Shown here: piece after piece, positions 55,010-64,000 of the stretch
How the letters are laid out: each line of letters starts with the position of its first letter
Position numbering within the stretch: position 1 is the first letter of the stretch
From: Vibrio sp. SCSIO 43136
GTDB taxonomy: Bacteria; Pseudomonadota; Gammaproteobacteria; Enterobacterales; Vibrionaceae
Assembly (NCBI RefSeq): GCF_023716565.1
Contig: NZ_CP071848.1
Coordinates: 2,418,001-2,482,000 of the forward strand
Reading direction: 5' to 3'
Length of the DNA stretch: 64,000 nucleotides
Position numbers and translations under genes: made by a program
Notes under the pieces: model-generated
Databases searched by the model: none
What the model was told of the DNA's origin: nothing
Seen by the model: only the letters and a program-made list of their open reading frames with translations

Positions 55010-57358
55010 ATGGAACAGGCAGAAATTCTCTCAATCGTTGAGCGGCTCATTCCCGCATACAACTCAGACGACTTTGAACAGGTACTCACTCAAGTTACAG
55101 AGGGAGAAGGCCCGTCTGCGCGTTTGATTGTCAAAATGGAACTCAAACGAGTAATGACACCTTGCAGCAAGTCCATCGATTTGCGAGGAAGAGTTCAAGG
55201 AGAATGCCGAGAATACAAACTGGATGGCATCCGCCACTGGTTAGATGATGTTGCTATCAATGCGTACCATAAAAAAGTCAAACGTTACGGTGGCTACACC
55301 GAAGGTGTCTGGGAAGCCTTAATTAACACCCGCAATAGCAATCGAGTATTGAACCAGCGCCGCTCCAACATGCCGTACAGCATTACCGACCCTGAAAGTC
55401 CGTTTGAAGCAGAAATGGTACGCTTAGGCTATGACCTACGGCGTCAAGAAAACCGCTTACGTGTGGCAAGCCAAGTCGATATCACCTTAGGCAATGGTCA
55501 ATTGATCCATGGAGTGAGTGTCGACCTCTCTAGCAGCGGTGCGAAGTTTAAGGTCCCGAGCGCTTTTGATTACAAGCTGGGGGAAGTGCTACAAGTTAGC
55601 TTTACCCAAATATCTACCGAGCTACAAGACCCTGATCTTGCCGAACACGTAGAGTACCGAATTCTCGGGGTCGACGACTGCTATGAAAACAGTGCGGTTC
55701 GCTGGTTACGCCTCAAGCTGCTCTCCGATACCGACATTATTACTCGAGCAATCAATCAGTTTCTTGAAGGCGATTCAAAACGTGCCAAACGAGCGAAGCA
55801 CGATAACCAAGACCATATCATTCGCGCAAAAGCTCGGGGCTACGAACACTGCTATCTGCGCCATACTAGTCACTTGCCACTATTTTTTAGTGGCACCAGT
55901 CTGCGCTATGCACTGCTGACTGATGCGAATCACGGTTTGTGGGAATATTGGCATGACGAGCGTAACCAACAAACATTTGGTTCCCTGTTCACCAAAGAGC
56001 GTATGGCTCCGTTGACGCAACCGGGGATGAAAGGCAGTAACAATTTCATCTACACCTTTACCCATGCACACCAAGACAAAAAGCTCTTTTACAGCATGAT
56101 GCTGCCTGAAGCGAGACGTGACCAACGCCAACTGTTTTGGCATGTCGGCGCTCGTCGTCCGAGCTGGCGAGTCTATCGCTTACATATGTTTGAGCTTAAT
56201 AACGATGAAATTGCGCATCTGCTTGACGTAGCCCCTGAGATGAAAGAGACGCTTAATACCCTAACTCATATCGGTATTTTGCAAGAGATCAGCAATGATG
56301 AACACAGCCACGACTACTTGCTGACCGAAAAACCGACGCTTCCAAGCGCTGAGCTAAACCCATTCCGTCACTCACGTAATATTGTTGGGCAGCCACAAGG
56401 TGTGTACTTCGATACCAGCTCTCGTCGCAGTGAGCCACGCTTTTATTTCGAATCACCAGTTCAGGTCACTGTGGGTGGTAAGTCGGCGAAAGGTCGAACA
56501 CGCAACTTTTCAACTCGTGGCATCATGGTTGAGCTAGAGTCTCCCATCGTCGCCAAAGCTGAAGACGATCTTAGTATCAACTTCCTTGAGCTTAAACGCT
56601 ACGATGAATCGGTACCGCTTGATCAAGCGCCTTATACTATTGTTCGTGTTAGCCCTGACGGTAAGGTTATTCAAGCCAAGATCACCGAGAACCCGGCAGC
56701 CAACCGCTGTATGAGCTTTCTTAAGCGCTTGATTAACCACAATCAGTCCAAGCTGACCCAAGATGAAGAGTCACTGCCTTCAGCTGAGCTGCTGAGCACG
56801 ATGCACCATCTGTTGTTAGGACGTATGATCAGTTTGCCGTTCTACATTGAAAAGAAAGACAACATGCTTCAACCCCGCTCTGTCGGCGTCAATTACCCAC
56901 TACACCCACTGGCTAAGCTGTTTCAGTCGTTGGGTCACAGCGGAAAGATGTCGCTTGAGCCTGTCTTTAAAGGGCGCACCAGCACTTTACTAGCCACCCC
57001 AATGAGACCAATTGAAGGCAGTGCCCCTCAATTTCACGACATGTACATCAGTGTTGTGGTTAACGGTAAACAAATTGAAGCGATCCGCTCCAAGCTGCTG
57101 AGTGACTTTGAATCGATTGATGACCGAATCAAGTTTGTTAAAAACGCCAAAGCCAAAGGACAATTTTACGCTTTGCGCATCTCAGGAATGCCCATCTTTG
57201 AGTCGACAACTAACCTACTCAAAGAAGAGCTGAGTACCTTAGCAAAAGCGACGTTGCATCATGCGCGTATCCTGGAAAAGGAATTCACTAGTTTGGTGGG
57301 ATATGGTGAGCTAGTCGATATTACCGATGAAGTATTGGTTCGACTCGAGCTCACCTAA
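55010..57358 (+). CDS. Tandem PilZ-domain protein (PlzC-like)
   Basis: This 782-residue soluble protein has two PilZ domains. The first has RRQENR at about 144-149 and DLSSSG at 172-177; the second has RRSEPR at about 472-477 and NFSTRG at about 498-503. These are the RxxxR and D/NxSxxG c-di-GMP-binding motifs. The remaining regions are not recognised. Position and size match the V. cholerae gene named plzC, from memory. It is likely a c-di-GMP effector, though binding is not proven here. It starts 135 nt upstream of the divergent radA. Confidence 0.88.
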   Translation: MEQAEILSIVERLIPAYNSDDFEQVLTQVTEGEGPSARLIVKMELKRVMTPCSKSIDLRGRVQGECREYKLDGIRHWLDDVAINAYHKKVKRYGGYTEGVWEALINTRNSNRVLNQRRSNMPYSITDPESPFEAEMVRLGYDLRRQENRLRVASQVDITLGNGQLIHGVSVDLSSSGAKFKVPSAFDYKLGEVLQVSFTQISTELQDPDLAEHVEYRILGVDDCYENSAVRWLRLKLLSDTDIITRAINQFLEGDSKRAKRAKHDNQDHIIRAKARGYEHCYLRHTSHLPLFFSGTSLRYALLTDANHGLWEYWHDERNQQTFGSLFTKERMAPLTQPGMKGSNNFIYTFTHAHQDKKLFYSMMLPEARRDQRQLFWHVGARRPSWRVYRLHMFELNNDEIAHLLDVAPEMKETLNTLTHIGILQEISNDEHSHDYLLTEKPTLPSAELNPFRHSRNIVGQPQGVYFDTSSRRSEPRFYFESPVQVTVGGKSAKGRTRNFSTRGIMVELESPIVAKAEDDLSINFLELKRYDESVPLDQAPYTIVRVSPDGKVIQAKITENPAANRCMSFLKRLINHNQSKLTQDEESLPSAELLSTMHHLLLGRMISLPFYIEKKDNMLQPRSVGVNYPLHPLAKLFQSLGHSGKMSLEPVFKGRTSTLLATPMRPIEGSAPQFHDMYISVVVNGKQIEAIRSKLLSDFESIDDRIKFVKNAKAKGQFYALRISGMPIFESTTNLLKEELSTLAKATLHHARILEKEFTSLVGYGELVDITDEVLVRLELT

Positions 57359-57369
57359 TTGGGAAGTAA

Positions 57370-58329
57370 TTACCAGCTAAGTTTGCGAAGCTTAGCTAAC
57401 TGACCTGACAAAATACAAACCACGCCACCTAAATCAGCGACATTAACAGCCGTTTGCGCCTGTTGCTGTACTTTAGGTTTGGCGTGATAGGCCACTCCTA
57501 ATCCAGCTGCGGCCATCATCACTAAATCATTAGCACCATCACCTACGGCAATAGACTGATAAGGGTCAAAGTCATACTCTTCTACCAACTTAGCCAAGAT
57601 ATCGGCTTTGGTTTGCGCACTGACCACTTCACCAAGCACTTCGCCTGTTAGTTTGCCATCAATGATTTCAAGTTGATTTGACTGAGCAAAATCAAGTCCT
57701 AATTGGCTTTTCACTTCATCGGAGAAATAAGTAAAGCCACCGGAAGCAATCGCTGTTTTCCAACCAAACGCTTTCAAAGTATCAACCAACTCGATCACTT
57801 CTGGCATCAGTGGGATCTGTTGGCGAACCGTCTCTAAAATCGCTTGGTCAGCATCTTTTAACGCCCCTACACGCTGGCGTAAGCTTTGCTCAAAATCGAG
57901 CTCACCTTGCATCGCTCGCTCGGTCACTTCTGCCACCATTTCGCCAACACCAGCAAGTTTTGCAATTTCATCGATACACTCGATTTGAATGGCGGTTGAA
58001 TCCATATCCATGAGAAGTAGACCCGGTTTGGTCATATCTGGAACGTCAGTTAAAGAGGCATAATCTAAATTCAGTTCGCTCAAGATGGTTTGATGCTCTG
58101 GGGTGATATCCCCTGCCATCAAGGCCACTTCATACGGCCCCACCTGCCAACACTCAATGATCGGATTAAATGTTCCCGTAAAGAAATCTAGGTCTTCGAA
58201 GTGCTTAGGTGACAGGTAGTGACCAAAAACAATCCAGTTAGCGGTCTTACGATCATGAAAATGGCGAGTTTGTGTTTCTGGAAAGCGCTGACGTAACGTC
58301 GTGCGCTTACTGATCTTTAATGCAGTCAT
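57370..58329 (-). CDS. serB: SerB, phosphoserine phosphatase
   Basis: This HAD-superfamily enzyme carries out the last step of serine biosynthesis. It has 319 residues, with an N-terminal extension of about 100 residues (ACT-like) and the nucleophile motif DMDST at about 108-112, then SGGFTYFS near 194 and GDGANDL near 264 for the later HAD motifs. The 3' end is 11 nt from the PilZ gene, in convergent orientation. It is divergent from ytjB, as in enterobacteria. Confidence 0.96.
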   Translation of the reverse strand: MTALKISKRTTLRQRFPETQTRHFHDRKTANWIVFGHYLSPKHFEDLDFFTGTFNPIIECWQVGPYEVALMAGDITPEHQTILSELNLDYASLTDVPDMTKPGLLLMDMDSTAIQIECIDEIAKLAGVGEMVAEVTERAMQGELDFEQSLRQRVGALKDADQAILETVRQQIPLMPEVIELVDTLKAFGWKTAIASGGFTYFSDEVKSQLGLDFAQSNQLEIIDGKLTGEVLGEVVSAQTKADILAKLVEEYDFDPYQSIAVGDGANDLVMMAAAGLGVAYHAKPKVQQQAQTAVNVADLGGVVCILSGQLAKLRKLSW

Positions 58330-58441
58330 AACTTCCTAGTCATTGTGATATCCATTTATCCAAACGTTAACCTATTGCAAAACGAAAAGGCAAGCTACAA
58401 TGTAGCTCATCCAGTTAAGTTACTGTCTTGAGACGTTATCT

Positions 58442-59065
58442 ATGAGTAGCTCAGTTATTTCATTTCGCTCTTTTATCCGTGTACTGGCCATGCTGGCGGT
58501 ACTGGCACTGTTTAGCTTTATGATCCAAAACAGTTTTATCATCAGTAAAGGCAATGAACGCATCCAAGCCCGCCAATTGGAAACCCTAACTAATATGTTG
58601 GCGACTCAAGCAGCGCTGTCTGCGAGCTATATGCTGGTGAATGATGAACAAGAAAGGCTACTCAAGCTCACCAATCAACTTGCCAAAGACCGTTTGGTGT
58701 TAGATGCCACTATCTACGATGCCGAAGGGGTTAAGCTGGCTGCCAGTGAAAATGCCACTCCTGTAAGAGAAGTGCTTGGCCTAGATACCCCGTTGTCTAC
58801 CGCCAGTATTGGCCGCCAACAGTTGGTCGAACCGATTTATCACCAAGAAAACCTGATCGGCTTTGTTCGCATCACCTTTGAAAAAGGCATGGTGACGGCT
58901 ATCTCAGACCATCACTACCGAAATAGTGACCGTACCATGTACCTGATGTTAATCATGAGTTTTATCAGTGGTCTGTTGATTAGTTTCTTATTGCGACGCC
59001 ACGTAAAACGCAACCGAGCAAAACAGCGTAGTAGCGAAGAGAATTTGTTGTTGAAGCAGGTTTAA
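58442..59065 (+). CDS. ytjB: YtjB (Smp)/AhpA-family membrane protein
   Basis: This 207-residue inner-membrane protein has one N-terminal helix at about 13-32 and a second at about 166-184, enclosing a periplasmic domain of about 130 residues, with a basic C-terminal cytoplasmic tail. This topology and its place divergent from serB match the YtjB/Smp family of unknown role. The stop is followed by short GGGTGAAA repeats. Confidence 0.88.
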   Translation: MSSSVISFRSFIRVLAMLAVLALFSFMIQNSFIISKGNERIQARQLETLTNMLATQAALSASYMLVNDEQERLLKLTNQLAKDRLVLDATIYDAEGVKLAASENATPVREVLGLDTPLSTASIGRQQLVEPIYHQENLIGFVRITFEKGMVTAISDHHYRNSDRTMYLMLIMSFISGLLISFLLRRHVKRNRAKQRSSEENLLLKQV

Positions 59066-59070
59066 GAAAC

Positions 59071-59192
59071 GGGTGAAAGGGTGAAAGGGTGAACAACCTA
59101 CCCACTCGTCTTAGAATGAGCAAGTTTTATCTCCCCCCTTTCTCCCTTAGCGGCAGCGTCCGTTTCCCGTTAGCGAAGCGTCCGCTTTACCG
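59071..59192. repeat. Tandem repeats between ytjB and deoD
   Basis: Three copies of the 8-mer GGGTGAAA (last one GGGTGAAC) lie at 59071-59094. Two tandem 23-bp units with the shared core AGCGTCCG follow at 59147-59192; their complement reads CGGTAAAGCGGACG and CGGGAAACGGACG. These resemble the units at 27325-27422. No good terminator for deoD or ytjB is visible. Confidence 0.65.
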
Positions 59193-59199
59193 ATAAAAA

Positions 59200-59916
59200 T
59201 CACTTATCGCCTAGAAGAACAGAATCCAGTGCGATTTCCATCATCTCGTTGAAAGTAGTGGCACGCTCATCAGAAGTCGTTTGCTCACCAGTTTTGATGT
59301 GATCTGAAACGGTACAAATTGCTAGTGCTTTTGCGCCGTACTCAGCACATACACCATAGATGCCTGCCGCTTCCATTTCCACGCCGACAATGCCGTACTT
59401 ATCCATCACGTCAAACATTTCTGGATCTGGCGTGTAGAACAATTCAGCTGAGAAAAGGTTACCCACTTTTACGTCAATACCACGTGCTTTGGCCGCTTCT
59501 TCTGCATTTTTTACCATGTGGTAGTCAGCAATCGCTGCAAAATCGTGGTCTTTAAAACGAATACGGTTTACTTTCGAGTCAGTACAAGCACCCATACCAA
59601 TAACGACATCACGTACCTTAATATCTTCGTTAACGGCACCACAGCTGCCAACACGAATGATTTTCTTAACGCCAAAGTCTTTGATCAGCTCAGTCACGTA
59701 GATTGAACATGATGGGATGCCCATACCGTGGCCCATCACAGAAATCTTACGACCTTTGTAAGTGCCAGTGTAGCCATACATATTACGTACATCACATACC
59801 TGCACTACATCTTCTAGGAAAGTTTCCGCAATGTATTTAGCGCGAAGTGGGTCACCAGGCATCAGTACAACGTCAGCAAAATCACCCATTTCAGCATTAA
59901 TATGTGGAGTAGCCAT
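59200..59916 (-). CDS. deoD: DeoD, purine nucleoside phosphorylase
   Basis: This 238-residue hexameric phosphorylase of the PNP/UDP family cleaves purine (deoxy)nucleosides to base and (deoxy)ribose-1-phosphate. The start [15 protein letters not shown] and segments [14 protein letters not shown] and SDHIKTGE near the C-terminus are characteristic. It is the last gene of the deoC-deoA-deoB-deoD cluster, 66 nt after deoB. Confidence 0.96.
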   Translation of the reverse strand: MATPHINAEMGDFADVVLMPGDPLRAKYIAETFLEDVVQVCDVRNMYGYTGTYKGRKISVMGHGMGIPSCSIYVTELIKDFGVKKIIRVGSCGAVNEDIKVRDVVIGMGACTDSKVNRIRFKDHDFAAIADYHMVKNAEEAAKARGIDVKVGNLFSAELFYTPDPEMFDVMDKYGIVGVEMEAAGIYGVCAEYGAKALAICTVSDHIKTGEQTTSDERATTFNEMMEIALDSVLLGDK

Positions 59917-59982
59917 GTAGAATTCCTTGTTTATTAAGTAAAGAAAAACAGATAAAGCCCCTAACGAGTAGGAGCTTGGAAA

Positions 59983-61203
59983 TTATAGAAAACTCTTACC
60001 ATAGTCCATGGCAGAAGTTTCAAAGTAGCTTGCAAGGCTTTGGCCGATATCAGCGAAGCTATCGCGACGACCAAGTGAACCTGCTGGAACCTTGTGTCCG
60101 TAGACCAATACAGGGATATGTTCTCGAGTGTGGTCGCTGCCCGGCCAAGTTGGGTCACAACCATGGTCTGCGGTTAGAATAAGTACATCATCTTCTTCTA
60201 GCATCTCCAAGATTTCTGGAAGGCGCTTATCAAAATATTCTAGTGCCGCGGCATAACCTGCCACATCACGGCGGTGCCCGTAAGCTGAGTCAAAATCAAC
60301 AAAGTTGGTAAATACGATTGAGTTATTACCTGCTTTTGCTATTTGCTCTTTAGTTGCGTCAAACAGAGCTTCAAGGCCAGTAGCTTTCACTTTTTGCGTA
60401 ATACCACAGTGCGCATAAATGTCGGCAATCTTACCAACAGAAATCACATCACCGTTTTTCTCTTCCACTAATTTCTGAAGCACTGTCGCTGACGGTGGCT
60501 CAACAGAAAGATCACGGCGGTTACCAGTACGCTCAAAGCTACCCGCTTTGTCACCCAGGAATGGACGCGCAATCACACGGCCGATGTTGTAGTCTTCTAG
60601 CTCTTCGCGCACAATTTGGCAAAGCTCTAACAGGTTGTCTAAACCATAAGTCTCTTCGTGACAGGCAATCTGGAACACTGAGTCAGCTGAAGTGTAAAAG
60701 ATAGGCTTACCTGATGACATGTGCTCTTCGCCCAAGTCATCTAACACTTGGGTACCCGATGCGTGGCAGTTACCTAGGTAGCCTGGCAAGTTAGCACGAG
60801 TCACGATGCGATCAAGCAGCTCCTGTGGGAAGCTGTTTTTTTTATCAGTGAAGTAACCCCAATCAAACAACACTGGTACACCAGCAATTTCCCAGTGACC
60901 TGATGGTGTATCTTTACCTGATGATAGCTCAGCGGCATGACCGTAAGCACCGATCACTTCGATATTCTCATCCATACCAGCATGAAGCTTGCCCGTTGAC
61001 TCTTTCGCAGCCATTGCAAGGCCAAGCTTAGATAGGTTAGGTAGCTTAAGCTCACCACTGCGCAGATCGTTATCTGCGTTACCTAGCGCACACTGCTCAG
61101 CGATGTGGCCAAAGGTATCTGAACCTACATCGCCAAATTTTTCCGCATCCGCAGAAGCGCCGATTCCGAATGAATCTAAAACTAAAATAATTGAACGTTT
61201 CAT
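59983..61203 (-). CDS. deoB: DeoB, phosphopentomutase
   Basis: This 406-residue alkaline-phosphatase superfamily mutase converts (deoxy)ribose-1-phosphate to the 5-phosphate. The ATG at 61201-61203 has GGAGAA upstream; the GTG 12 nt earlier is rejected. The metal-binding region has [11 protein letters not shown] near residues 6-16, and the C-terminal part has [17 protein letters not shown]. It is 18 nt after deoA and coupled to deoD. Confidence 0.96.
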   Translation of the reverse strand: MKRSIILVLDSFGIGASADAEKFGDVGSDTFGHIAEQCALGNADNDLRSGELKLPNLSKLGLAMAAKESTGKLHAGMDENIEVIGAYGHAAELSSGKDTPSGHWEIAGVPVLFDWGYFTDKKNSFPQELLDRIVTRANLPGYLGNCHASGTQVLDDLGEEHMSSGKPIFYTSADSVFQIACHEETYGLDNLLELCQIVREELEDYNIGRVIARPFLGDKAGSFERTGNRRDLSVEPPSATVLQKLVEEKNGDVISVGKIADIYAHCGITQKVKATGLEALFDATKEQIAKAGNNSIVFTNFVDFDSAYGHRRDVAGYAAALEYFDKRLPEILEMLEEDDVLILTADHGCDPTWPGSDHTREHIPVLVYGHKVPAGSLGRRDSFADIGQSLASYFETSAMDYGKSFL

Positions 61204-61221
61204 AATCTTCTCCACCGTTCT

Positions 61222-62550
61222 TTATACGTCTTCCGCTCGGATCTGGCGGTAAACATTTGGTGTTGGGGTATAAGTACCACCCACTGTAATTGCTTCACGC
61301 AGTGCGTTAGCCGCTTCTTGCCACTGTTCTTCACTGCGAGCATGAATAATCGCAAGCGGGGTGGCTTGGTCAGCGGTTTGACCAAGGCGGATAAAGCCAT
61401 CAAAACCTACAGCATAGTCGATAGTGTCAGTTGCCACACGGCGACCACCACCCATACCGACAACTGCCATGCCAATGGCACGAGTATCCATCGCAGATAC
61501 AACGCCTTCACTATCGGCATAAACTGGCTTGATAACTTCCGCTTTTTCTAAGTAGTTATCGTAATTCTGTACAAAATCTTCAGGGCCACCTAAACCTGAG
61601 ACCATGCGACCAAAGCACTCAGCCGCCTTACCATTGTCCAAGACTTCCATTAATCTAGCTTGTGCATCTTCGGTATCGCTCGCAAGCTTACCTAGCACAA
61701 GCATCTCGGCACATGACGCCATGGTGACTTCTAGCAATCGAGGGTTGCGGTATTCACCAGTCAGGAAGCGAACGGCTTCACGAACTTCCAAAGCGTTACC
61801 AGCAGAAGACGCCAACACTTGGTTCATGTCAGTGAGTATCGCTGTCGTCTTAGTACCAGCGCCATTGGCCACTGCAACAATAGATTTAGCCAACTCTTCA
61901 GAAGCTTCATAAGTTGGCATAAATGCACCACTACCCACCTTCACATCCATCACTAAAGATTCAAGGCCTGCAGCCAATTTCTTTGAAAGGATAGATGCGG
62001 TAATGAGAGAAATATTATCGACAGTCGCTGTGATATCACGAGTAGCGTAAACACGTTTGTCCGCAGGGGCTAGGTCACCCGTCTGACCTATGATTGCCAC
62101 CCCAGCATCCTTGGTCACTTGACCAAATACTTCATTGGTAGGGGTAATATCATAGCCCGGAATCGACTCAAGCTTATCCAGCGTGCCACCCGTGTGGCCT
62201 AAACCACGGCCAGAGATCATTGGAACGAAACCACCGCACGCGGCCACCATAGGGCCAAGCATCAGCGAGGTCACATCCCCGACTCCACCAGTAGAGTGTT
62301 TATCTACAATTGGACCGCCAAAGTTTTGCTCGGCCCAATCAATTACCATGCCGGAATCTCGCATTGCACAAGTCAGAGCAATGCGTTCTGGCATGGTCAT
62401 TTCATTGAAAAAAATAGCCATCGCAAACGCTGCGATCTGGCCTTCAGAGACTGTATTTTTGGCAACGCCTTGAATGAAGAAGTTGATCTCTTCATTCGTC
62501 AGTACTTCGCCATCACGTTTTTTACGAATAATTTCTTGTGGTAAATACAT
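61222..62550 (-). CDS. deoA: DeoA, thymidine phosphorylase
   Basis: This 442-residue enzyme cleaves thymidine to thymine and deoxyribose-1-phosphate. The ATG at 62548-62550 has a perfect GGAGGT ribosome site, so the longer open frame upstream is not used. Signatures are [10 protein letters not shown] near residues 83-92, [17 protein letters not shown] near 113-129 and the phosphorylase family C-terminal domain. It follows deoC after 85 nt containing two hairpins. Confidence 0.96.
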   Translation of the reverse strand: MYLPQEIIRKKRDGEVLTNEEINFFIQGVAKNTVSEGQIAAFAMAIFFNEMTMPERIALTCAMRDSGMVIDWAEQNFGGPIVDKHSTGGVGDVTSLMLGPMVAACGGFVPMISGRGLGHTGGTLDKLESIPGYDITPTNEVFGQVTKDAGVAIIGQTGDLAPADKRVYATRDITATVDNISLITASILSKKLAAGLESLVMDVKVGSGAFMPTYEASEELAKSIVAVANGAGTKTTAILTDMNQVLASSAGNALEVREAVRFLTGEYRNPRLLEVTMASCAEMLVLGKLASDTEDAQARLMEVLDNGKAAECFGRMVSGLGGPEDFVQNYDNYLEKAEVIKPVYADSEGVVSAMDTRAIGMAVVGMGGGRRVATDTIDYAVGFDGFIRLGQTADQATPLAIIHARSEEQWQEAANALREAITVGGTYTPTPNVYRQIRAEDV

Positions 62551-62559
62551 TAGTACCTC

Positions 62560-62624
62560 CTCAGCATCCTGCTGAGTACAAAATAAGTATAGGAGAGTTG
62601 GGATAAACGGGGTGCAAGCACCCC
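62560..62624 (-). promoter_or_regulatory. Two hairpins in the deoC-deoA intercistronic gap
   Basis: On the transcript a GGGGTGC-TT-GCACCCC stem (62609-62624) is followed by CTCAGCA-GGA-TGCTGAG (62560-62576). The 3' arm of the latter runs straight into the GGAGGT of deoA. Neither has a T tract. They may set deoA translation or protect the mRNA ends. Confidence 0.6.
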
Positions 62625-62635
62625 ATCTAAATGAC

Positions 62636-63412
62636 TTAGTAAGCTGCAGGGTCTGCAGTTTCGTCACTCACTTCTAATGTATTAAGAAGGTTTGTTAGTA
62701 GGCTTGATGCACCAAAGCGGTAGTGCATGTTGTCTGCCCAGTCAGCGCCTAGGATGTCATCTGCCATCGCAAGGTAAGCTGCTGCGTCTTCCGCCGTACG
62801 AACGCCGCCAGCTGGCTTAAAGCCAACCTTAGCTGCAACGTCCATATCACGGATAACTTCGAGCATCATACGTGCATATTCAGGGGTAGCGTTAACTGGC
62901 ACTTTACCTGTTGAAGTCTTGATGAAATCAGCACCTGCTTTGATAGAAATTTCAGAAGCTTTCTTGATCAATGCTTCCTCTTTTAGTTCACCAGTTTCGA
63001 TGATCACTTTAAGAAGGATATCACCACAAGCTTCTTTCACTTGCTTCACAAGTTCAAAGCCCACTTCTTCATTACCAGCGATAAGTGCACGGTACGGGAA
63101 TACCACGTCAACTTCATCTGCGCCGTAAGCGATCGCCGCTTTGGTTTCAGCAACGGCAATCTCGATATCGTCGTTACCGTGTGGGAAGTTAGTTACTGTT
63201 GCAATGCGAACTTCAGGCGTACCTTGTTCGCGCAGCGTTTTCTTCGCAACCGGAATAAAGCGAGGGTAAATACAGATTGCTGCTGTGTTACCTACAGGTG
63301 ATTTCGCATCATGACAAAGCGCAATCACTTTTTCATCAGTGTCGTCGTCATTTAGCGTGGTTAGGTCCATAAGTTTTAGCGCGCGCAATGCTGCTGCTTT
63401 TAAATCGCTCAT
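62636..63412 (-). CDS. deoC: DeoC, deoxyribose-phosphate aldolase
   Basis: This 258-residue class I aldolase splits deoxyribose-5-phosphate to glyceraldehyde-3-phosphate and acetaldehyde. The Schiff-base lysine is in the DFIKTSTGK segment near residue 167, and [10 protein letters not shown] near 100 is typical. It is the first gene of the leftward deo operon. A GGAG ribosome site lies near the ATG. Control by CytR/DeoR-like repressors and CRP is known in enterobacteria, but no operator here is certain. Confidence 0.96.
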   Translation of the reverse strand: MSDLKAAALRALKLMDLTTLNDDDTDEKVIALCHDAKSPVGNTAAICIYPRFIPVAKKTLREQGTPEVRIATVTNFPHGNDDIEIAVAETKAAIAYGADEVDVVFPYRALIAGNEEVGFELVKQVKEACGDILLKVIIETGELKEEALIKKASEISIKAGADFIKTSTGKVPVNATPEYARMMLEVIRDMDVAAKVGFKPAGGVRTAEDAAAYLAMADDILGADWADNMHYRFGASSLLTNLLNTLEVSDETADPAAY

Positions 63413-63444
63413 TTGTATCTCCGAAAAGTATATTCATTTAGTAG

Positions 63445-63580
63445 CGGTGGATGTTTCCACCGGATTACAACATGAACGGACTTGGTTCCCTGAAGACTTG
63501 AACCGAACACGTCGGTTGCAATTGCTATCCTTGTCACCGCACAGTACCAGTTTGGTCTATGGCACAGCAGTTATTAACTG
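63445..63580 (-). promoter_or_regulatory. deoC upstream region with dyads
   Basis: Three dyads lie upstream of deoC: CGGTGGA-TGTT-TCCACCG at 63445-63462 in the leader, AACCGA-N5-TCGGTT at 63501-63517, and the palindrome CAGTTA-T-TAACTG at 63568-63580. The last is flanked by CACAG/CTGTG and could be a repressor operator of DeoR or CytR type; this is inference. No confident promoter hexamers were found. Confidence 0.45.
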
Positions 63581-63632
63581 TGACTAACGTATATATGCTT
63601 GGTTACCCTCAATAAGCTCACTTCCTGTAAGC

Positions 63633-63803
63633 TCAGCTGAAGAATCGTTCAATGATCCAATGGTAAGCCATGCCGCCTAAGTACACCCCAACAATTCCCA
63701 TCACTCCAGAAAGCACTGGAGGGGCAGGAATAGGCAACTTAAGCGCAGAAAATAAGATGCCAACGACAAATCCTGCCAGTGTCGCTAATAACACTTCGTT
63801 CAT
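63633..63803 (-). CDS. XapX-domain small membrane protein
   Basis: This 56-residue protein has two hydrophobic helices (about residues 4-22 and 32-50) and the PIPAPPVLSGVMGI linker typical of the XapX (DUF1427) family; its function is unknown. The ATG at 63801-63803 has AAGGTG upstream. The frame stays open further upstream but lacks a ribosome site. It lies 220 nt before deoC on the same strand, so it could be transcribed toward the deo operon. Confidence 0.78.
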   Translation of the reverse strand: MNEVLLATLAGFVVGILFSALKLPIPAPPVLSGVMGIVGVYLGGMAYHWIIERFFS

Positions 63804-63930
63804 AGCATTCACCTTAACTTCCATAGATACATACATTATAGATATTTCAGCAAAAACTGTAGCCGTATCTAGAACGCAAACGGTTTGTATCTCAAAAAAA
63901 ACGAAACTGGCCTTTAGCCAATTCCCAAAA

Positions 63931-63970
63931 AAAAACACCCCGCAGCAATGGCTTGCTACGGGGTGTTTTA
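63931..63970 (-). terminator. Strong terminator of a gene beyond the right edge
   Basis: A two-part stem (AAACACCCCG / CGGGGTGTTT outside; AGCAA / TTGCT inside, TGGC loop) is followed on the minus strand by a run of nine or more Ts. It should end a leftward transcript entering from the right; a nucleoside transporter gene is likely there by analogy with V. cholerae. Confidence 0.88.
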
Positions 63971-64000
63971 ATACAGGCGTCTATAAAATATCGACCTTAA

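Noticed and set aside
1..64000. CRISPR array, tRNA or rRNA genes, integrase, transposase or prophage
   Set aside because: No regular spaced repeats, no cloverleaf-like sequences noticed, and no mobile-element proteins among the reading frames.

Overview
This window looks like a stretch of a Vibrio main chromosome. The evidence is a sodium-pumping NADH:quinone reductase (Nqr), an OmpK-type Tsx-like porin, a DUF2850-like small membrane protein, a YtjB/serB/radA/PilZ block, a stand-alone second EF-G, and a long-form DapD. From general knowledge, the gene order closely follows V. cholerae chromosome 1 from nqr through the deo operon; this was not checked against a database. No rRNA, tRNA, CRISPR array, transposase, integrase or phage gene is visible.

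Layout. 1-2624: the nqr operon (nqrA, nqrB and the first codons of nqrC), leftward. 3126-7313: bolA, then rightward rlmG-yajG-cyclophilin and ampG, a neighbourhood shared with enterics. 7676-11247: ompK with a strong CRP-like operator, then panE-yajL-csdA. 11259-13969: the leftward mltA-tcdA-csdE group; the gap before csdE holds several dyad repeats, including a compound palindrome of about 116 bp. 14083-25754: a small membrane protein, argA behind a textbook tandem ARG box, a small unknown gene, and recC-recB-recD leftward. 25930-29065: a LysR regulator, yaiI, yebG with a LexA-like box, and dapD.

29162-34381 is accessory in character: a PAP2/AUR1-like membrane protein, a FrnE-like thioredoxin-fold protein, a divergent LysR/chromate-transporter pair with an operator-like dyad between them, and an HD-GYP c-di-GMP phosphodiesterase. 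34490-45983 is a complete leftward Tad (tight adherence, Flp pilus) operon in canonical order: flp, tadV, rcpC, rcpA, a small lipoprotein at the rcpB position, tadZ, tadA, tadB, tadC, tadD, tadE, tadF, tadG and an OmpA-domain protein. It is closed by a strong bidirectional terminator.

46552-58329: an acyl-CoA ligase, a DUF1127 protein divergent from a GcvA-like LysR, fusA2 (EF-G), a membrane GGDEF protein with a nine-base G tract in its coding sequence, radA, a tandem-PilZ protein and serB. 58442-63803: ytjB, the deoC-deoA-deoB-deoD nucleoside operon and an XapX-like small membrane protein. A strong terminator for a gene lying beyond the right edge ends the window.

Functional themes are housekeeping energy and cell-wall recycling, RecBCD repair with SOS, nucleoside uptake and catabolism (OmpK and deo), and surface attachment. 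For attachment, the Tad pilus lies among c-di-GMP genes: HD-GYP next to it, GGDEF and PilZ within about 10 kb. I found nothing I can defend as a wholly new system. The best leads are the possibly phase-variable GGDEF gene, the compound palindromic repeat near csdE, the AUR1-like enzyme, the unexplained leader between argA and recD, and the unknown lipoprotein in the Tad operon.
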